Below are positions 41,217-52,917 of a DNA stretch of 64,000 nucleotides, in pieces. The stretch comes from Diploscapter coronatus (taxonomy: Eukaryota > Nematoda > Chromadorea > Rhabditida > Rhabditidae). The notes under the pieces were generated by a model. It did not search any database. It saw nothing but the letters and a program-made list of their open reading frames with translations, and had not been told where the DNA came from. The DNA lies in NCBI GenBank assembly GCA_964036155.1, contig OZ038423.1, forward strand, positions 72,369,249-72,433,248, written 5' to 3'. The position numbers and the translations under genes were made by a program. Within the stretch, counting starts at the first letter, position 1, and each line of letters opens with the position of its first letter.

Positions 41217-42419
41217 ATGTTGGCACCGCTGCGTCAGTCTGTTTCCCTGCGCCACTCGCTGGTGTTGGCTAATCGACTCAGGTGCTAAACCCCTAGAAGA
41301 TTCAACCCTTAGTTAAACTAAACTCTAAATAAAAAACGTTAGAAATCCTGAACACTTTAAGCTCAGGATTAAAGCTAAATTAGTTTTATTTATACTTTTA
41401 AAATTGAATTTGATTTCAGCAAGTCGGGTATTTTGACGAACCCGATTCGAGTCGCCTCGACCCTGAATGACGGAGCCAGCAAGGCACACGACCACTCCAT
41501 GCACTTCAAGGTTGGGGTTACTGTAATCCTCAGTTTAGAATATTGTTGCTTCTTAAAATAATAGTTTTCTGGAGCTGCTTGAAATTATTTTCAGTTTCAA
41601 CTTTTATTTTGAACAAGTTCAAAGCTTTGAAATAGTCCAAGTTGTGTTTCTAAAGTTTGTTCGAATCTGAGCAAATAACAATTTCTCAGATCGAGAGAAT
41701 CTGGGCGGCGGGCATGGTGCCGATCATCCCGGCTGCGTACTTCATCCACAACCCCGTCATGGACGCTCTCTTGACCATCGCTCTCACTATGCACATTCAT
41801 TGGTAGATTTTTATTGCTTTTGTTTATAATTTTTGAGAAAATATTGATAAAGTAGATGAATGAATGGATTTTTCAAAAGTTTTAACCACCTTTAGAGAAA
41901 ATAAAGTTGGTAAAAGGGCAATAATTAGTTGGCCTTCTAAAAGCGTTATCTTTTACTTATTTTGGTTTTACGAATACTTTTTGAGGGGCGTCCAAGGAGT
42001 GATCGCTGATTACGCGCGTCCGTTCGTACTCGGCGCTGGGCCCGCGAAACTCGCTAACATGAGTCTCTATCTGCTGACTGGACTGCTGCTCGCTGGTATT
42101 TTTTAACTTCTGAAAGTTCATCTAATAAGTGAAATAGATAGATAATAATAATTTCGTCTTTTTTACAAATTTTGGCAATCTGGATTTTTCGCAATCCGAC
42201 GAATAGTATGTAAAAGCAAGAGCATTTTCCTACGATCTCAACCCTACCCTATTCCTACTTGCTATTTCGTTGGGTCGCGAGGTCACGAAAAATCCAAATA
42301 GCCTAATTTTCATAGTACGATTTTGAATTTTTAACTTCAAATTTTTTGTAGGACTGCTTCACTTCAACACCAACGACGTCGGAATTACAAAGGCCTTCGA
42401 AATGGTCTTCTCTCTTTAA
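41217..42419 (+). CDS. sdhd-1: Succinate dehydrogenase cytochrome b small subunit (SDHD)
   Basis: Membrane anchor of respiratory complex II in the inner mitochondrial membrane. Exons 41217-41281, 41420-41510, 41690-41802, 41986-42095 and 42352-42419 join in phase to 148 residues, normal for the family. The Arg/Ser/Leu-rich N-terminus ([15 protein letters not shown]) is a mitochondrial presequence. Three membrane helices follow; between the first two sits [18 protein letters not shown], with the heme-ligand His and the conserved DY pair near the quinone site. The downstream ZCCHC4 gene follows after 292 bases, so SDHD is probably first in an operon. Confidence 0.93.
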
Positions 42420-42602
42420 AAGCGTACTCGAAAAATCCAAGTATTATCGATTTTTCCGACTTTTTCTTCGTTCCCGCTTACCGTAATTCCAATTCAATTT
42501 CTCCTATTTTTGAGAAATTATTAGAGACTCTAGGGTTTGACCGGTTACGCTTATTTTAGAAATGTAGTTTTTTAAGAATATTGTAAATTAGTCCGACAAG
42601 AT

Positions 42603-42711
42603 AATAAATTTTTTCTTTTGATTTTATTTATTTTAAGAAGTTGAAGTTTCATCTTTGAAATACAGGGGATTTTTTAAAAAATGTTTAATTATTTCTATCT
42701 TTTTTCAGAAA
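42603..42711 (+). promoter_or_regulatory. Operon-type intercistronic region, SDHD to ZCCHC4
   Basis: An AATAAA at 42603-42608 (183 bases after the SDHD stop) is followed by a T-rich stretch and a TTTTTTCAG acceptor ending at 42708, three bases before the ZCCHC4 ATG. The gap of about 100 bases between poly(A) signal and acceptor is the spacing of SL2-type operons in C. elegans. Confidence 0.6.
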
Positions 42712-45278
42712 ATGGTAAAACTCAAAAAGATGTCTCAGGAAAAGCGAAAGAAATGGCAGAAGGTGAAAAACGGAAAGCGCTCCAATCGGAGGACGTTTTT
42801 CAAGTTCCAAAATATGAAGAAGGAAATTCCGAATCAGGTAAAATTTTTAATTAGTAACTTTTCAAAATGTTTATCTTTTATAAAATATCCCTTTCCTTTT
42901 CACTTTTGACTAACTCCTTTCAAATTATCTTATATAATAAAGAGTATTTTCAGCCAAAACCCCTTAACCCTTCCAAAGATGCAAAAATCCGAAAAAGAGG
43001 CGAATTCCTGGTCATCAACCCTCCAGAGAACTCGATTATCCCTTCCTGTGAACATGGTATTTTCGTTTGTTTACTTTTGAATTTTATTTTAATTTAATTT
43101 AATTTAGGACCCTGCCTCATATTTGGTCAGAAGAACGGTGACGAGTCGACTTGGCATTATGTCTGTGCCGTTTACAGGTCGGTGTTTTTCATTTTTCATC
43201 CTTATAAAATAGTTTTTTTTCAGAAAAGGAGAATGCGACTTCAGAAGACCGTATTTGGAAGCGAGTGAAGCAGAATCTTCTCCGAATTTGGAGGAAAAGG
43301 ATCCCAGATACGGGGCGATTTTGAAAAAGTGATTTTTTAAAAATATTTTTAAAAACTGAAACTGAAATTTCCTTGATTATTGAAAGAAATACTCCCTATT
43401 GTCCCGCAGATCGGTGCTGCCTAGCCACTCTGCGTGTATAACCAGCGGTCCTTAACTGTGTGACTGCTTTTATGCACTCTACTCTTATTTCCCTCTAGTT
43501 TGAATGCGTGCGTCTCGCGGGTTATAGACGCAGAGTGGCTAAGCAACACCGATCTAGGTGACAATAGGGAGTATTCAGGCTGAAAACGATCCCGAAGTCG
43601 AGCAAAATCCTGTTTTGTGCTGAGTGCATGGACATTTTTGAGAACAAACACCCTTGTGTTTGCCAGTACGTCAAAAGGAGCCAGGTTTGTTTTTTTATTT
43701 GGATTTTTAAAAACAACAAAGCCAGCGCATTCGTGCTTTTCAAGATAACACCTACAGTAGGAAGTTTTTCTGCTCTTCAAAATTGAATTGTAACCTAGTA
43801 AATTTTAAATTACTTTGCCTACCAGAATACCGATATCTTTTCAGCTTCGTCAACCCTCCCGTCTCCTTTCTGCTCTCGAAAACCAGAATGGCGAAGCACA
43901 GTACCTCTTCTCCAAAGAGTCTCTCGATCAAATTTGTCTGATGATCCTGTCCTCCACAGTGGATGCCGTCGTTTGCGTCGGGGCTCCAAGGTAAGCATTT
44001 TGTAAGGAATATATGAAATCTTTGGTTTTTTTCCAAATAGATATTTGAAATCCAGATTTATGGAATCTAAAAATTCAGACTCTACGAGACCCTGCGAAGA
44101 AGCATGAAACACGTGGACGTCTTCCTTCTGGACTACGATACCAGATATGTAAGTTTTGTGATAATTTTAAGAGACTACTGTAGCCTTCAGGCCCCCTTTT
44201 CCCCAGCCCTGAAATTCGCCCAATACAGTATGCTGGTGCATCACTTCTACGATGGAAAGGCGAAAAGGAGATTCAGGACTTTCCTGAAAGTAATTCGAAT
44301 TGTTCTTGAAAATGACATTTTTGAAAATTTCTAGAAACACTCCTCGATTTTGGTGATTTGCGACCCGCCATTCGGAGTTTTCATCGAGCCTCTCCTGCAG
44401 AGCATCGGAAAAATCAAGGCAGAGTTTGAGGAGCTACAGTAATCATTATTCGAGTTTTTAAATTTCAAATTTTAATTAGAAAAACTACAACAAGATAGTT
44501 TTACTTAAAATCTTCAAATTTATGCTAATTTCTAAATTCTTAGTTTTACTTCTTCAGTGCCAAATCTGAAAATCCTGTCTTCTACGGGTGCTTCGTATTG
44601 CCTTACTTTGTTGGAAAACACGTCCTGAAGAGTGATGCAAGTTATTGGATGAGTGATCTGAAGGTAAGTTGAATAATTGCAAATTTTTGAAAAATCGATT
44701 CTTTCAGATTACCTACGATAACCACAAGGACTTTGGGAAGCCGGGAAAAAGTCCCGTGCGGATTTTCACCAACCTGCCAAAATCGACGATTCAACTCTCG
44801 AGCATGGAAGAGTACAGGTAAGCTGAGAATTTGAATTCAAAAATTTAATTTTTCATTTTTTCCCGATCTTGACTCGAGTCTATATTTTTAAATTCCAAAT
44901 AGAGACATTATGCATTATCATTCAAATAAAAGAATAATACTCAATGTTCAAATTTTGACTTTCGAAAATTCGACTCTTGCCTAATTTTTAAAGTTTAAAA
45001 TTTGTAAACTTTTCATTTTTTTAGATTTTGCGAGATGTGCGAGAAATACGTCGCCTCTACAAATCTGCATTGTTTCCAGTGCGAAAAGTGTCCCTCGAAG
45101 GTTGGTTCAAAATTTGAAATTCGGTTTTTGACACAAATTCTAACTTCAGGATGGATCGACCTATCGCCACTGTAATCGGTGCAAAAGGTGCTTCAAGCAG
45201 ACGTACAACCACTGCGCTAAGTGCAAGGCCTGTCATTTGCCGAAGAGATGCCATCAGAAAGATGAGGAAGAAGAGTGA
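42712..45278 (+). CDS. ZCCHC4-type 28S rRNA m6A methyltransferase
   Basis: Enzyme expected to add m6A to cytosolic large-subunit rRNA in the nucleolus. Thirteen in-phase exons (42712-42837, 42954-43056, 43108-43177, 43224-43328, 43579-43684, 43845-43990, 44079-44148, 44191-44289, 44335-44438, 44558-44663, 44708-44817, 45025-45100, 45150-45278) give 449 residues. Order: Lys-rich N-terminus; GRF-type zinc finger (CEHGPCLIFG, then VCAVYRKGECDF); an FCAECMDIFENKHPC zinc site; methyltransferase core with YLFSKES, VVCVGAPRLYE and catalytic DPPFG; KSPVRIFTNLP; and a C-terminal zinc-binding module of many CxxC pairs ending in an acidic tail. The intron at 43329-43578 is almost entirely a TA-flanked MITE. 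Confidence 0.93.
43392..43571. mobile_element. TA-flanked MITE in ZCCHC4 intron 4
   Basis: A 180-bp element with terminal inverted repeats of about 50 bases beginning CTCCCTATTGTC and including GATCGGTG and CACTCTGCG modules, with TA on both sides. The TA duplication suggests a Tc1/mariner-related non-autonomous element. The splice acceptor starts 3 bases beyond it. Confidence 0.82.
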
Positions 45279-45329
45279 TAAGCTATTTGATATTATTGTT
45301 GACGTTTTATCATTGTTGACTTTATGAAA

Positions 45330-45335
45330 AATAAA
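45330..45335 (+). terminator. Poly(A) signal AATAAA of ZCCHC4
   Basis: The first AATAAA after the ZCCHC4 stop, 52 bases downstream. Confidence 0.65.
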
Positions 45336-47821
45336 GTTCTATCAATCCAAACAAATGCTATGATTTTTGCAAGTTGCTTGTGAAGTTAGATTTTTTTTGC
45401 GAATGCACCGATTTTCTTTGATTTTGGGAAGAGACGGTAGTTTTGAGAGGAAACGAGATAGAGAGATTTTTGAAGAGAGTGCAGAGGCATCATAGAAAGG
45501 CCTTCGTCAAGTGTGTATTTCTTCCCTCTAGCGCTTTATCGATTTGCGGTTAGAGAGGCAGAGAAACGCGGAAATACCGTGGGAAAAGAAGAGAGCGGAA
45601 AGACGAGAGATAGGGAGAGAGGAAGAATTTCTCCTTTCGACCCCACTCATTTGTCTTTCTCTCTTTTCCTCTTTATTTAGCCTGCTACCTCTCCCTCTCT
45701 TTCTCTATTTTTATCTTTCTCTCTCCTAAAATGCAGAACTATTTCTCTCTCGTGCGCAGACCTTCCTTCACATTGCTCTCTTTTTGTGTTGCTTCCCTTC
45801 CCTCTTTTCCTTGGGCCTCCCAAATCAGACCCTGTCTCTGCGCTTGGTCTTCACTTTTTAGGCCCCAAAACCTATCATAACTACACTATTAGTGTGTGCG
45901 CTGCTTTACGTCACCATTTTCCCGCCAACCTTTTCCTTATCTTTTCGATAAGATACTTAAACTTAGGCACATTTTTGACTTATAATAGCTTAAACCTCGC
46001 TCATTTGTAAGTCTCGCCCAGCTCTAAAGAGGAATCGTTCTAAACTTCAAATGAATCTTATTGGTGAATAACCGTTTTATGATAGAGTACGGAATGTTTA
46101 ACTTGATATTAACAGTAATTCGAAAGATGATGCTGTGCAAATTTTCCCCATGGCGAATTTTCAATCGTGTTGCAAACTTACACAATCCTATTTCTCATCT
46201 TCTTTACATTTTCTCCGAGTAATCTTGGGTATGGAAAAATGTCAGCATCTTAAAATTTTATTAAAAATCTCGGCTCGCGAGAATTAGAAATAGAACCTTT
46301 TTGCCCTTTAGATATCCTTTCATTAGTACTTTTTACAGCCTAGATCAAGGGAGAGAAAGATGGAGGGGATATATGAAATTCCTGCTTTGATTTGACCAAG
46401 TCCCGAGCGACCACCTGTTCATTGTGAATGAAGCGGGGATCGACTTGTTGGCTCTGTCTGTGAGAAGGGGAGTGAGCTTTACACCGCGCCTGGTCACACA
46501 GGGATGCACAGCGATGTAGAGCCTTCCATTCCTCTCTTCATCTTCCTTCCCTTTGAGATTTGAGATTCGAGTATATTTTCGGCCTTGCACAACATATCCC
46601 GATCCTAAAAATTAACTCGGATATATTGATCGGTTTTCAGTGTCGAATTTATACACGATTTCTTTCTCTATTTATAGTTCACTATTATTTAGTTCTATAT
46701 GATTTTAAACTGGTAATTAGTTTACTATCGCTCTTTCAAAAGCACTTTCTGAACCTTCCTATATCAGATCAATATATTTAACTTTTAACATATTCGATTT
46801 TTAATGATATGCAAAACTTTGCTATTATCGATTATTTATCGCATTTCATTGATATGATAACAATTTCAATAGATATCTCGCAAGTTATGTACATATTGAT
46901 TTTGCCAAATGCTCGCCACTTTTCGTACTGCCAAATATGGCAGAAATAGCGGAATATCGACTTGACCTCAGACCTTTCACACCCACTCTCTTCTTTCGTC
47001 CTTTATGACCACTATTCCTCCAAAAACTTCCACTTATGGACTTTCTAATTCCTCGCAAAATTCTCATTTTAGTATATTTTTACGCTCAAAACATGAATTT
47101 CTCTTTAGTTCCATATAATTTTAGCACAGATATATGCTAATTTTTACCAACTATTTGATAGTTTGATATTTATTGAATTCATGCACTTTTCATGCATTCA
47201 TATGCCTCTCATGAGTTTCATTTATTCCTCTGAAACTCGCCGATGAGAAATGTTTAATCTACACGCGTCGTCTATCGTTTATGCTGCTGGCCGGCCGTTT
47301 GGTTTTCAGGCCTTATCTCTTGTCCTTTTTCTGCCGCTACTCTCAAACGTGTCAAAGTGTCATTCATTCAACACACACACACTCAAAATGTCCCAAATCT
47401 GCCATTCAAAAATAATCTTGCTTAAATTTTATTTTTATTTATCATAAGGCATCTAAATATCATTAGTCCTGGAAGAGCTATAATATTCTTTGATCTTTCA
47501 TCATTGAGTAAATTTATCATTACTTGAAGAAGCAAATTTATTCTATATTTATGGATACCATAGAACTTTTCTATCGTTCTCATGACCAACGTTTTTCGAT
47601 TGCCTTTTTCTTTCGATTTTACCATAAATTTGTAGTTTAATATATATATATATATTTTTTTTTAAATTTAAGAGCAGCCCCGACTCTACGTGTGGCTACG
47701 CGCTTTCCAGCTGGTAACATCCGAGCGCCCGGATCGTAACGAATCCATAACTTCCAACATCAGCAACATCAAGCAAGAGCACCATCACCGAGTTCCGCAT
47801 CTGAACAAAGAAGACTGAACA
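45336..47821. other. Intergenic region upstream of CEY
   Basis: About 2.5 kb with no supported exon. Contains purine- and pyrimidine-rich tracts (45420-45730), a (CA)n run near 47372-47384, a (TA)8-like run at 47641-47656 and, close to 47710, a CTTTCCAG that may be the acceptor for the CEY 5' UTR. Confidence 0.5.
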
Positions 47822-49017
47822 ATGACGGACGTGAAGAACAACAACACTGACGCTGTGGCGGGAGACAAGAAGGAAGAGCAGCCCGTTGAGAAGAAGGTAT
47901 GTAAATCGTCCAAGTCCGAACAGTTTGATTCGCAAAATGTGATGCAAAAAGTTATTGAATCAGTTTTTAATATCAGATCTGAACTCTATATCTTAAAAGA
48001 AATCAATTTAAAACAAAAATCCTGTACAACATTTGACTGAATCAATCTCCAGGTCCTCGCGAAAGGAGTCAACGGTACCGTGAAGTGGTTCAACGTGAAG
48101 AACGGCTACGGCTTCATCAACCGCTCCGACACCGGCGAGGACATCTTCATCCATCAGACCGCCATTACCAATAACAATCCCAACAAGTACCTGAGAAGTC
48201 TTGGCGAGAACGAGGAAGTCCTCTTCGACGTAGTTGAGGGCTCCAAAGGGCCCGAGGCAGCGAACGTCAGCGGACCTGGTGGAGCGCCGGTACAGGGGTC
48301 GAAGGTCTGTGCTCAAATGCCGAAAAGCGCCACGAATGAAAATGATGATGTGTTTAGTACGCCGCTGATCGTGACTCCGACAGAGGCTACCGCGGTTATC
48401 GCCGACGTGGACGCAACTTCTTCCGAGGTGGACATCGTGGTGGAAGCGCCGGTGGCGAGGGCGAGAACGGCGGAGAAGACGGCGGTGAAAGGTAGCTTTC
48501 GGGTTCAGCGAGATCGACCTGATGACTGAAACTGTTTAGACGATCGTTCCGCGGTCGCGGCAGAGGAGGACGAGGTCGAGGCGGACGGGGCAGAGGCGGT
48601 CCGCGTCGCGAGGGCGGCGTGTCGGAGAGCTCCGCGCAGGGTGATGGACCGAGACGTGGGGGCGGAAGAGGTGATTGCCTGCTCAGAATAACAAAAGATA
48701 TAGAAGCACCGAAGAGAACCGTCCCATGGGCCATATGGCTTTACCACACAGTTTTGCATGTGTACGATGTGAATGTTGTTTTTTCGAAAAAAGACAAAAA
48801 AGAAAAACCATTTATGAGACAAGATTTCATCAGCCAAGGGGGAGGATAGTGGAAATTTTGCTAAGCTAAAATTCGACTCCTACATAGAGAGCGTGTCTTA
48901 TGGATGGCTTTTTCCGACCAACGAAATTGAAACACCTCAAAATTGCAACTTTCAGGACGCGGACGTGGTCGTGGCCGTGGAAGAGGCGAATCCGGCAACG
49001 GCGACGGACAAGAGTGA
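47822..49017 (+). CDS. cey-1: Y-box cold-shock domain RNA-binding protein (CEY)
   Basis: mRNA-packaging protein of ribonucleoprotein particles. Exons 47822-47896, 48053-48304, 48358-48491, 48540-48670 and 48956-49017 join in phase to 217 residues. The cold-shock domain (about 30-105) has RNP1 NGYGFINR at 42-49 and RNP2 DIFIHQT at 55-61, and ends in the invertebrate Y-box signature GSKYAADRD. The C-terminal half is a Gly/Arg domain with RGG and GRGRGR runs. The domain's exon boundary uses a 53-base intron (48305-48357). If that intron is ignored, an unrelated Val/Ala-rich frame runs on to 48529, which I judge to be a shadow. Which CEY paralogue this is cannot be settled here. Confidence 0.93.
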
Positions 49018-50207
49018 GCAAGAACGCCGAACCACGCTGAATAGATGGGAAGGATAGCCAGATTAAGAACCTCGAATTTTGACCCCAGAAAGAACTTTGG
49101 GAAAAATTTTCGAGGATCCTAACCCTCTACCTTTTCCATCTTCTACCATTCTTTTTACCACTCTTACATACAACATTTTTGGGGAATTAAACCTTATACC
49201 TTTTTACATTCTATATATTTATTATATATTAAATTTTGGGATCATCTTATGCGTTCGTGAAGCTCTATCTAATTTGAAATGAAACTTTCGAGTTAGACGG
49301 ACTTCATGAATGAAAAGTCCAACATCAAATTTCAACACTGTTTGTCTGTTTTTCGTTGTTTTCACCTGAGTTATATTGATTCATTGATATGACAATTTGT
49401 AGCCTATGTATGCGGTATTGGTTCTGGAACAATCTTGAGCAAATTCTCGAATATTCCAGAGCCCGCTGCATATGATAAGTTATTCAATTTAACTGGACTA
49501 TCCCTAAATTAATTCGAACACTGCTAACATTGAGATCGATCATCCAATTCAACTGTCTAACTTCTAACTAATACATCAAACCTGAGATTAGAAGATTGTT
49601 TTCGATTGGCCGGGAATGGGCGGAGTTAGATCACCAATTTGCAACTGCTGCGTGGTTTTCATAAACCTGGAAACCGTGAGGCAATTGCGAAGAGGCGTTT
49701 AGTTTCGCCTATTTCTGGCATTTTTGTTGTTCATTTCTAGGAATCCTCAATCTAACCTCTAAACTCAAACGTAAGCGCAAATCCCAACAACTGAGAAGTA
49801 ATAATTTTAAGACTGAAAAACTCGCGATAATTATGAAAATAATGTTAATGTTCCGAATTGCCAACCACCATTAAGTATAAATTTGAAAATTCTACGATAT
49901 AAAACTGTTTGTTTTCTTATTGATTTTAACTATCATTCGAGAATAAACAATTCGTTGGAATCAGCTTTATTATTTTGGGTGTCACGTGGACTTATTTACC
50001 GGCAGCAGAGAAATTACAAGTTAAAAATGAGTTTAAGATTTTTAGAAATTCAATGATCCAAGGTCATTTGAGGCTGCATTCTCTGAAATTTAAAAATTAA
50101 AAGTAATCTGATGAAAAAATATTTGAATGGAAGAATTATCAAATCCTAAGCGATTCTTCTTTAATCGTCAATTTTTTATCTTAAAGATTTTTCATAGCCC
50201 CTAAAAA
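49018..50207. other. Intergenic region, convergent 3' ends of CEY and SXP gene
   Basis: No exon seen. A minus-strand AATAAA (TTTATT at 49966-49971) is a possible poly(A) signal for the SXP gene, 237 bases after its stop. Confidence 0.45.
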
Positions 50208-51041
50208 TCAACCTACTGGTGGCAGGCTTCCTCTCATCTGCTTTATTTGATCCTGAACGTTGGCTGGGAGTGCCTCAAAGAATGCCTTAGCACGGTCATT
50301 ACGCTCCTAAACCAATTTTAATCCTCCAACCAGAATGTCGTATTTTCTTACTTGCTGGCTCAGGTTTGGGTTGGTCTCGATGAAGTGGAGCTTGTTTGCA
50401 GCTCTTCTAGCTTGAGGCGGCATGGCATCGATCTAAAATTTCAGTTTTATGACGAAAATTACCTCTTGCACGCTTAGAAACCTAGTATTATGGGTATTTA
50501 AGATGTTTGTTTGTTTTTTTTTTTTTATAATAAGAAATCTTTAATTATGCTAATTTCTAGCTACAGTAACCTTATCTCCGACCATATCAGCGAATTCCTT
50601 GGCGTGCTCGGCGACTTGTTGTCTGTATTGCTCGAAAGCGGTCTGAAATAGTTATTATAAAAGCTAAATAGTCTGCTCCATCGCTAAATTTTAGTAATGG
50701 AGTAGGTTTTCAAATCGTCCTAAAATACCTTGACATTATCAGGCTGAGTTTCCATGAGTTGCTCAACTTGTTCGTCCTTTTCTTGACGATTCAGGGAAGT
50801 GTCTGTTACGATGTTGATGAATTGCTAAATAGTTTCGATCATTTTAATTCGAACAATCGAAATTTAGGATCAAATTAAATTATTGAGGATTACCGTCACT
50901 TTTTCTTCCAACAAAACTTGCCTGTTTGCACTCATCCGAAGCTCCTTTCAAGAACGTTGGGAGCATGACATTTTTAAACTGCGATTGCTGCTCTTGCGCG
51001 AACGCAATGCCGACGAGACACAATCCAATGGCCACAAGCAT
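50208..51041 (-). CDS. SXP/RAL-2 family secreted protein (DUF148), copy A
   Basis: Nematode-specific secreted protein of unknown biochemical role; parasitic relatives are known as antigens. Exons 50208-50306, 50352-50432, 50571-50642, 50729-50824 and 50922-51041 join in phase to 155 residues. Signal peptide MLVAIGLCLVGIAFA is followed by the family opening LPTFLKGASDECKQQFINIV and helical amphipathic repeats. The first intron uses a GC donor (CAG|GCAAGT); the only nearby GT alternative breaks the frame. The ATG lies one base after a TTTTAG acceptor, and the hAT-like MITE sits 24 bases upstream of the start codon. Tandem with copy B, with shared motif order, so a duplication is likely. Confidence 0.85.
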
Positions 51042-51065
51042 TCTAAAACTGCTACATGTTGAAGC

Positions 51066-51176
51066 GGCACACCTCCTATTCGGAATAGTCCAATTCGGAA
51101 CTTTTTGTGAATAGGGGCCACTGGTCGAGCTAACAAAATAGTTCGGAATTGGGCTGTTCCGAATAGGGAGTGTGCC
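51066..51176. mobile_element. hAT-like MITE, copy 2
   Basis: A 111-bp near-perfect palindrome (GGCACACCTCCTATTCGGAA and inverse) with the 8-bp duplication GTTGAAGC on both sides (51058-51065 and 51177-51184). It shares terminal and central sequence with the element at 34200-34295. Confidence 0.85.
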
Positions 51177-51434
51177 GTTGAAGCATAGGCCAAAAATATA
51201 AAATACCGTCTCAGGTATACTTGAAAACTGAAAATACGACCATGAAGCCGATCTTCATCCTTATATAGAACTCTTACAGCATGCAAATGATGTTTATCCA
51301 GCTTGGAGAACTTAGGCAATTTTGGGGTTAGTTCAAATAAAACTTGCAGGGTTAGTAGACGTGTCGTATATTAAGAAGGTAGGAGTTTGTCGAGGTTAAA
51401 TAAAAATAGATCTTTTTATTAAAATGAAATTCAA

Positions 51435-52917
51435 TCATAATTGGCCAAGCTTATCATCGAATTCTTTTTTGATGGCCTCAGGAACGTCTTTGTAGATGTT
51501 TTCGATTTTTGACAATCGCTCCTTTTCGCCTAGCCCGGATTGGGTCATTAATGCCGAAACCTAAATTAAAAAAATTTTAAACTTAAACATTTTGAATAAA
51601 TTTTTTTTCTAAAATCTAAAAGAATTTTCTGAAACATCTGGAAAAATCTTTTCAAATTGAAATAGATGTCTCTCTTGGCATTTTCAAGCTGACGGGTTTA
51701 TAAGAGTCGGTCTTTTATTTAAAAAAATGTAAAGTTCACCCTCTGAAATATGGCTTTGGCTTTGTCGCTCATGCCTTCCACCGCCCTGTGGACGTTCAGC
51801 CTTTTTCTATCAAGTTCTGATCCGGTTTCAGCTTGAAATTGGTAGTAGAGTTTCTGAAATAGTCGGAGATTCTTTGAGGTAAAAGAATCTTAATCCTCTA
51901 TTTTTAAAATAAAGCGTAAAATTATGAAATATTTCATCTTTTGGATTCAATAATAGAAGGCCTCTTAAAATAGAAGAAGCCATAGTTTTCTATTTTAAAA
52001 TTAAGCTGTGATATTATGGAATTTTATAATTATTAAAATCTAATAGAAGATCTCGTAAAATAAAATAAAAGATCATGATCTTTAATTATAATCTATACCT
52101 GCTTATCCGAACTCATCGTGCTCATTAATGTCTCTATTTTCTGTCCTTTTTCCGCTGGACTCCATTCAGAATTTTGAACGATTGCATAGAACTAAAATAA
52201 AAGATGTCCTTTGTGCTGAATACCCTTAATCTTTACCTCATCTTTTTCTTTGTCAGATGCGTCTTGAAGGAACGGTGGGATAACTCTTGTAGGTCCTTTC
52301 TGAAATCATATTCTCAGTCATTTTCAGCTTAAGCTCGTATTAACCCTTGATTGAAGTATTTAGTGAATCTAGTACCTGAGGAACCTCATCCTTTGGAGGT
52401 TTCTGAATGTTCATATCGGTTTGATAGAGGTTGTTCGGTGTTGAAGGTGCTTGCATAATTGGGAGCCGACTCGGATATTGAGTGGGAAAATTAGAATAGC
52501 TTGAATAGGGGAAGGATGGCCTGAAATACATGTAAGCAATAAATGAACTGAATATTCTGAGTAATTATTATGGGTTTATGTTAATTACGTTGAAATTGGA
52601 GAAATTTGCTGTGGATATTGCGATGAGTATGAAGGGGATGAGGGCCACATAATCGAGGATAATTGCTGCTGAGAGGATGAATATAGGGGGTTTGGTGGAT
52701 ATTGCAGATTTGGATCTGAAAATTGGAAATAGTTGGAGTTTCATATCCTCCTAATTAAACAAGCTGATCTTCATCTAAAATTTTAAATCTTACTGAAAGG
52801 AAACGTGAATCCGTTCATTTGTTGTTGCAAGTTAGCCAGACTTTGTTGACTCCATTGCTGCGAATAAGCTCTGGAGAAATAAACACAAAGTAGAATGAAA
52901 ATTTCGACCGAAAACAT
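51435..52917 (-). CDS. SXP/RAL-2 family secreted protein (DUF148), copy B with Gln/Pro-rich N-terminus
   Basis: Exons 51435-51560, 51740-51853, 52099-52191, 52237-52299, 52376-52520, 52589-52715 and 52794-52917 join in phase to 263 residues. MFSVEIFILLCVYFSRAYS is a signal peptide. About 120 residues rich in Gln, Ser, Pro and Tyr follow, absent from copy A. The C-terminal half is the SXP/RAL-2 domain, with VIPPFLQDASDKEKDEFYAIV matching the copy A opening and KGQKIETLMSTM matching its helix. A minus-strand AATAAA (TTTATT, 51413-51418) lies just after the stop. The gene lies 393 bases upstream of copy A on the same strand, so it is most likely a tandem duplicate that gained a low-complexity segment. 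Confidence 0.82.

Noticed and set aside
46345..46590. 81-codon minus-strand open frame in the region upstream of CEY
   Set aside because: No splice sites, start context or recognisable domain; it overlaps repeat-like sequence and is a chance frame.
48305..48529. Continuation of the CEY cold-shock frame into a Val/Ala-rich tail
   Set aside because: Splicing at 48304/48358 restores the GSKYAADRD signature and RGG domain typical of CEY; the unspliced frame has no homology that I know.
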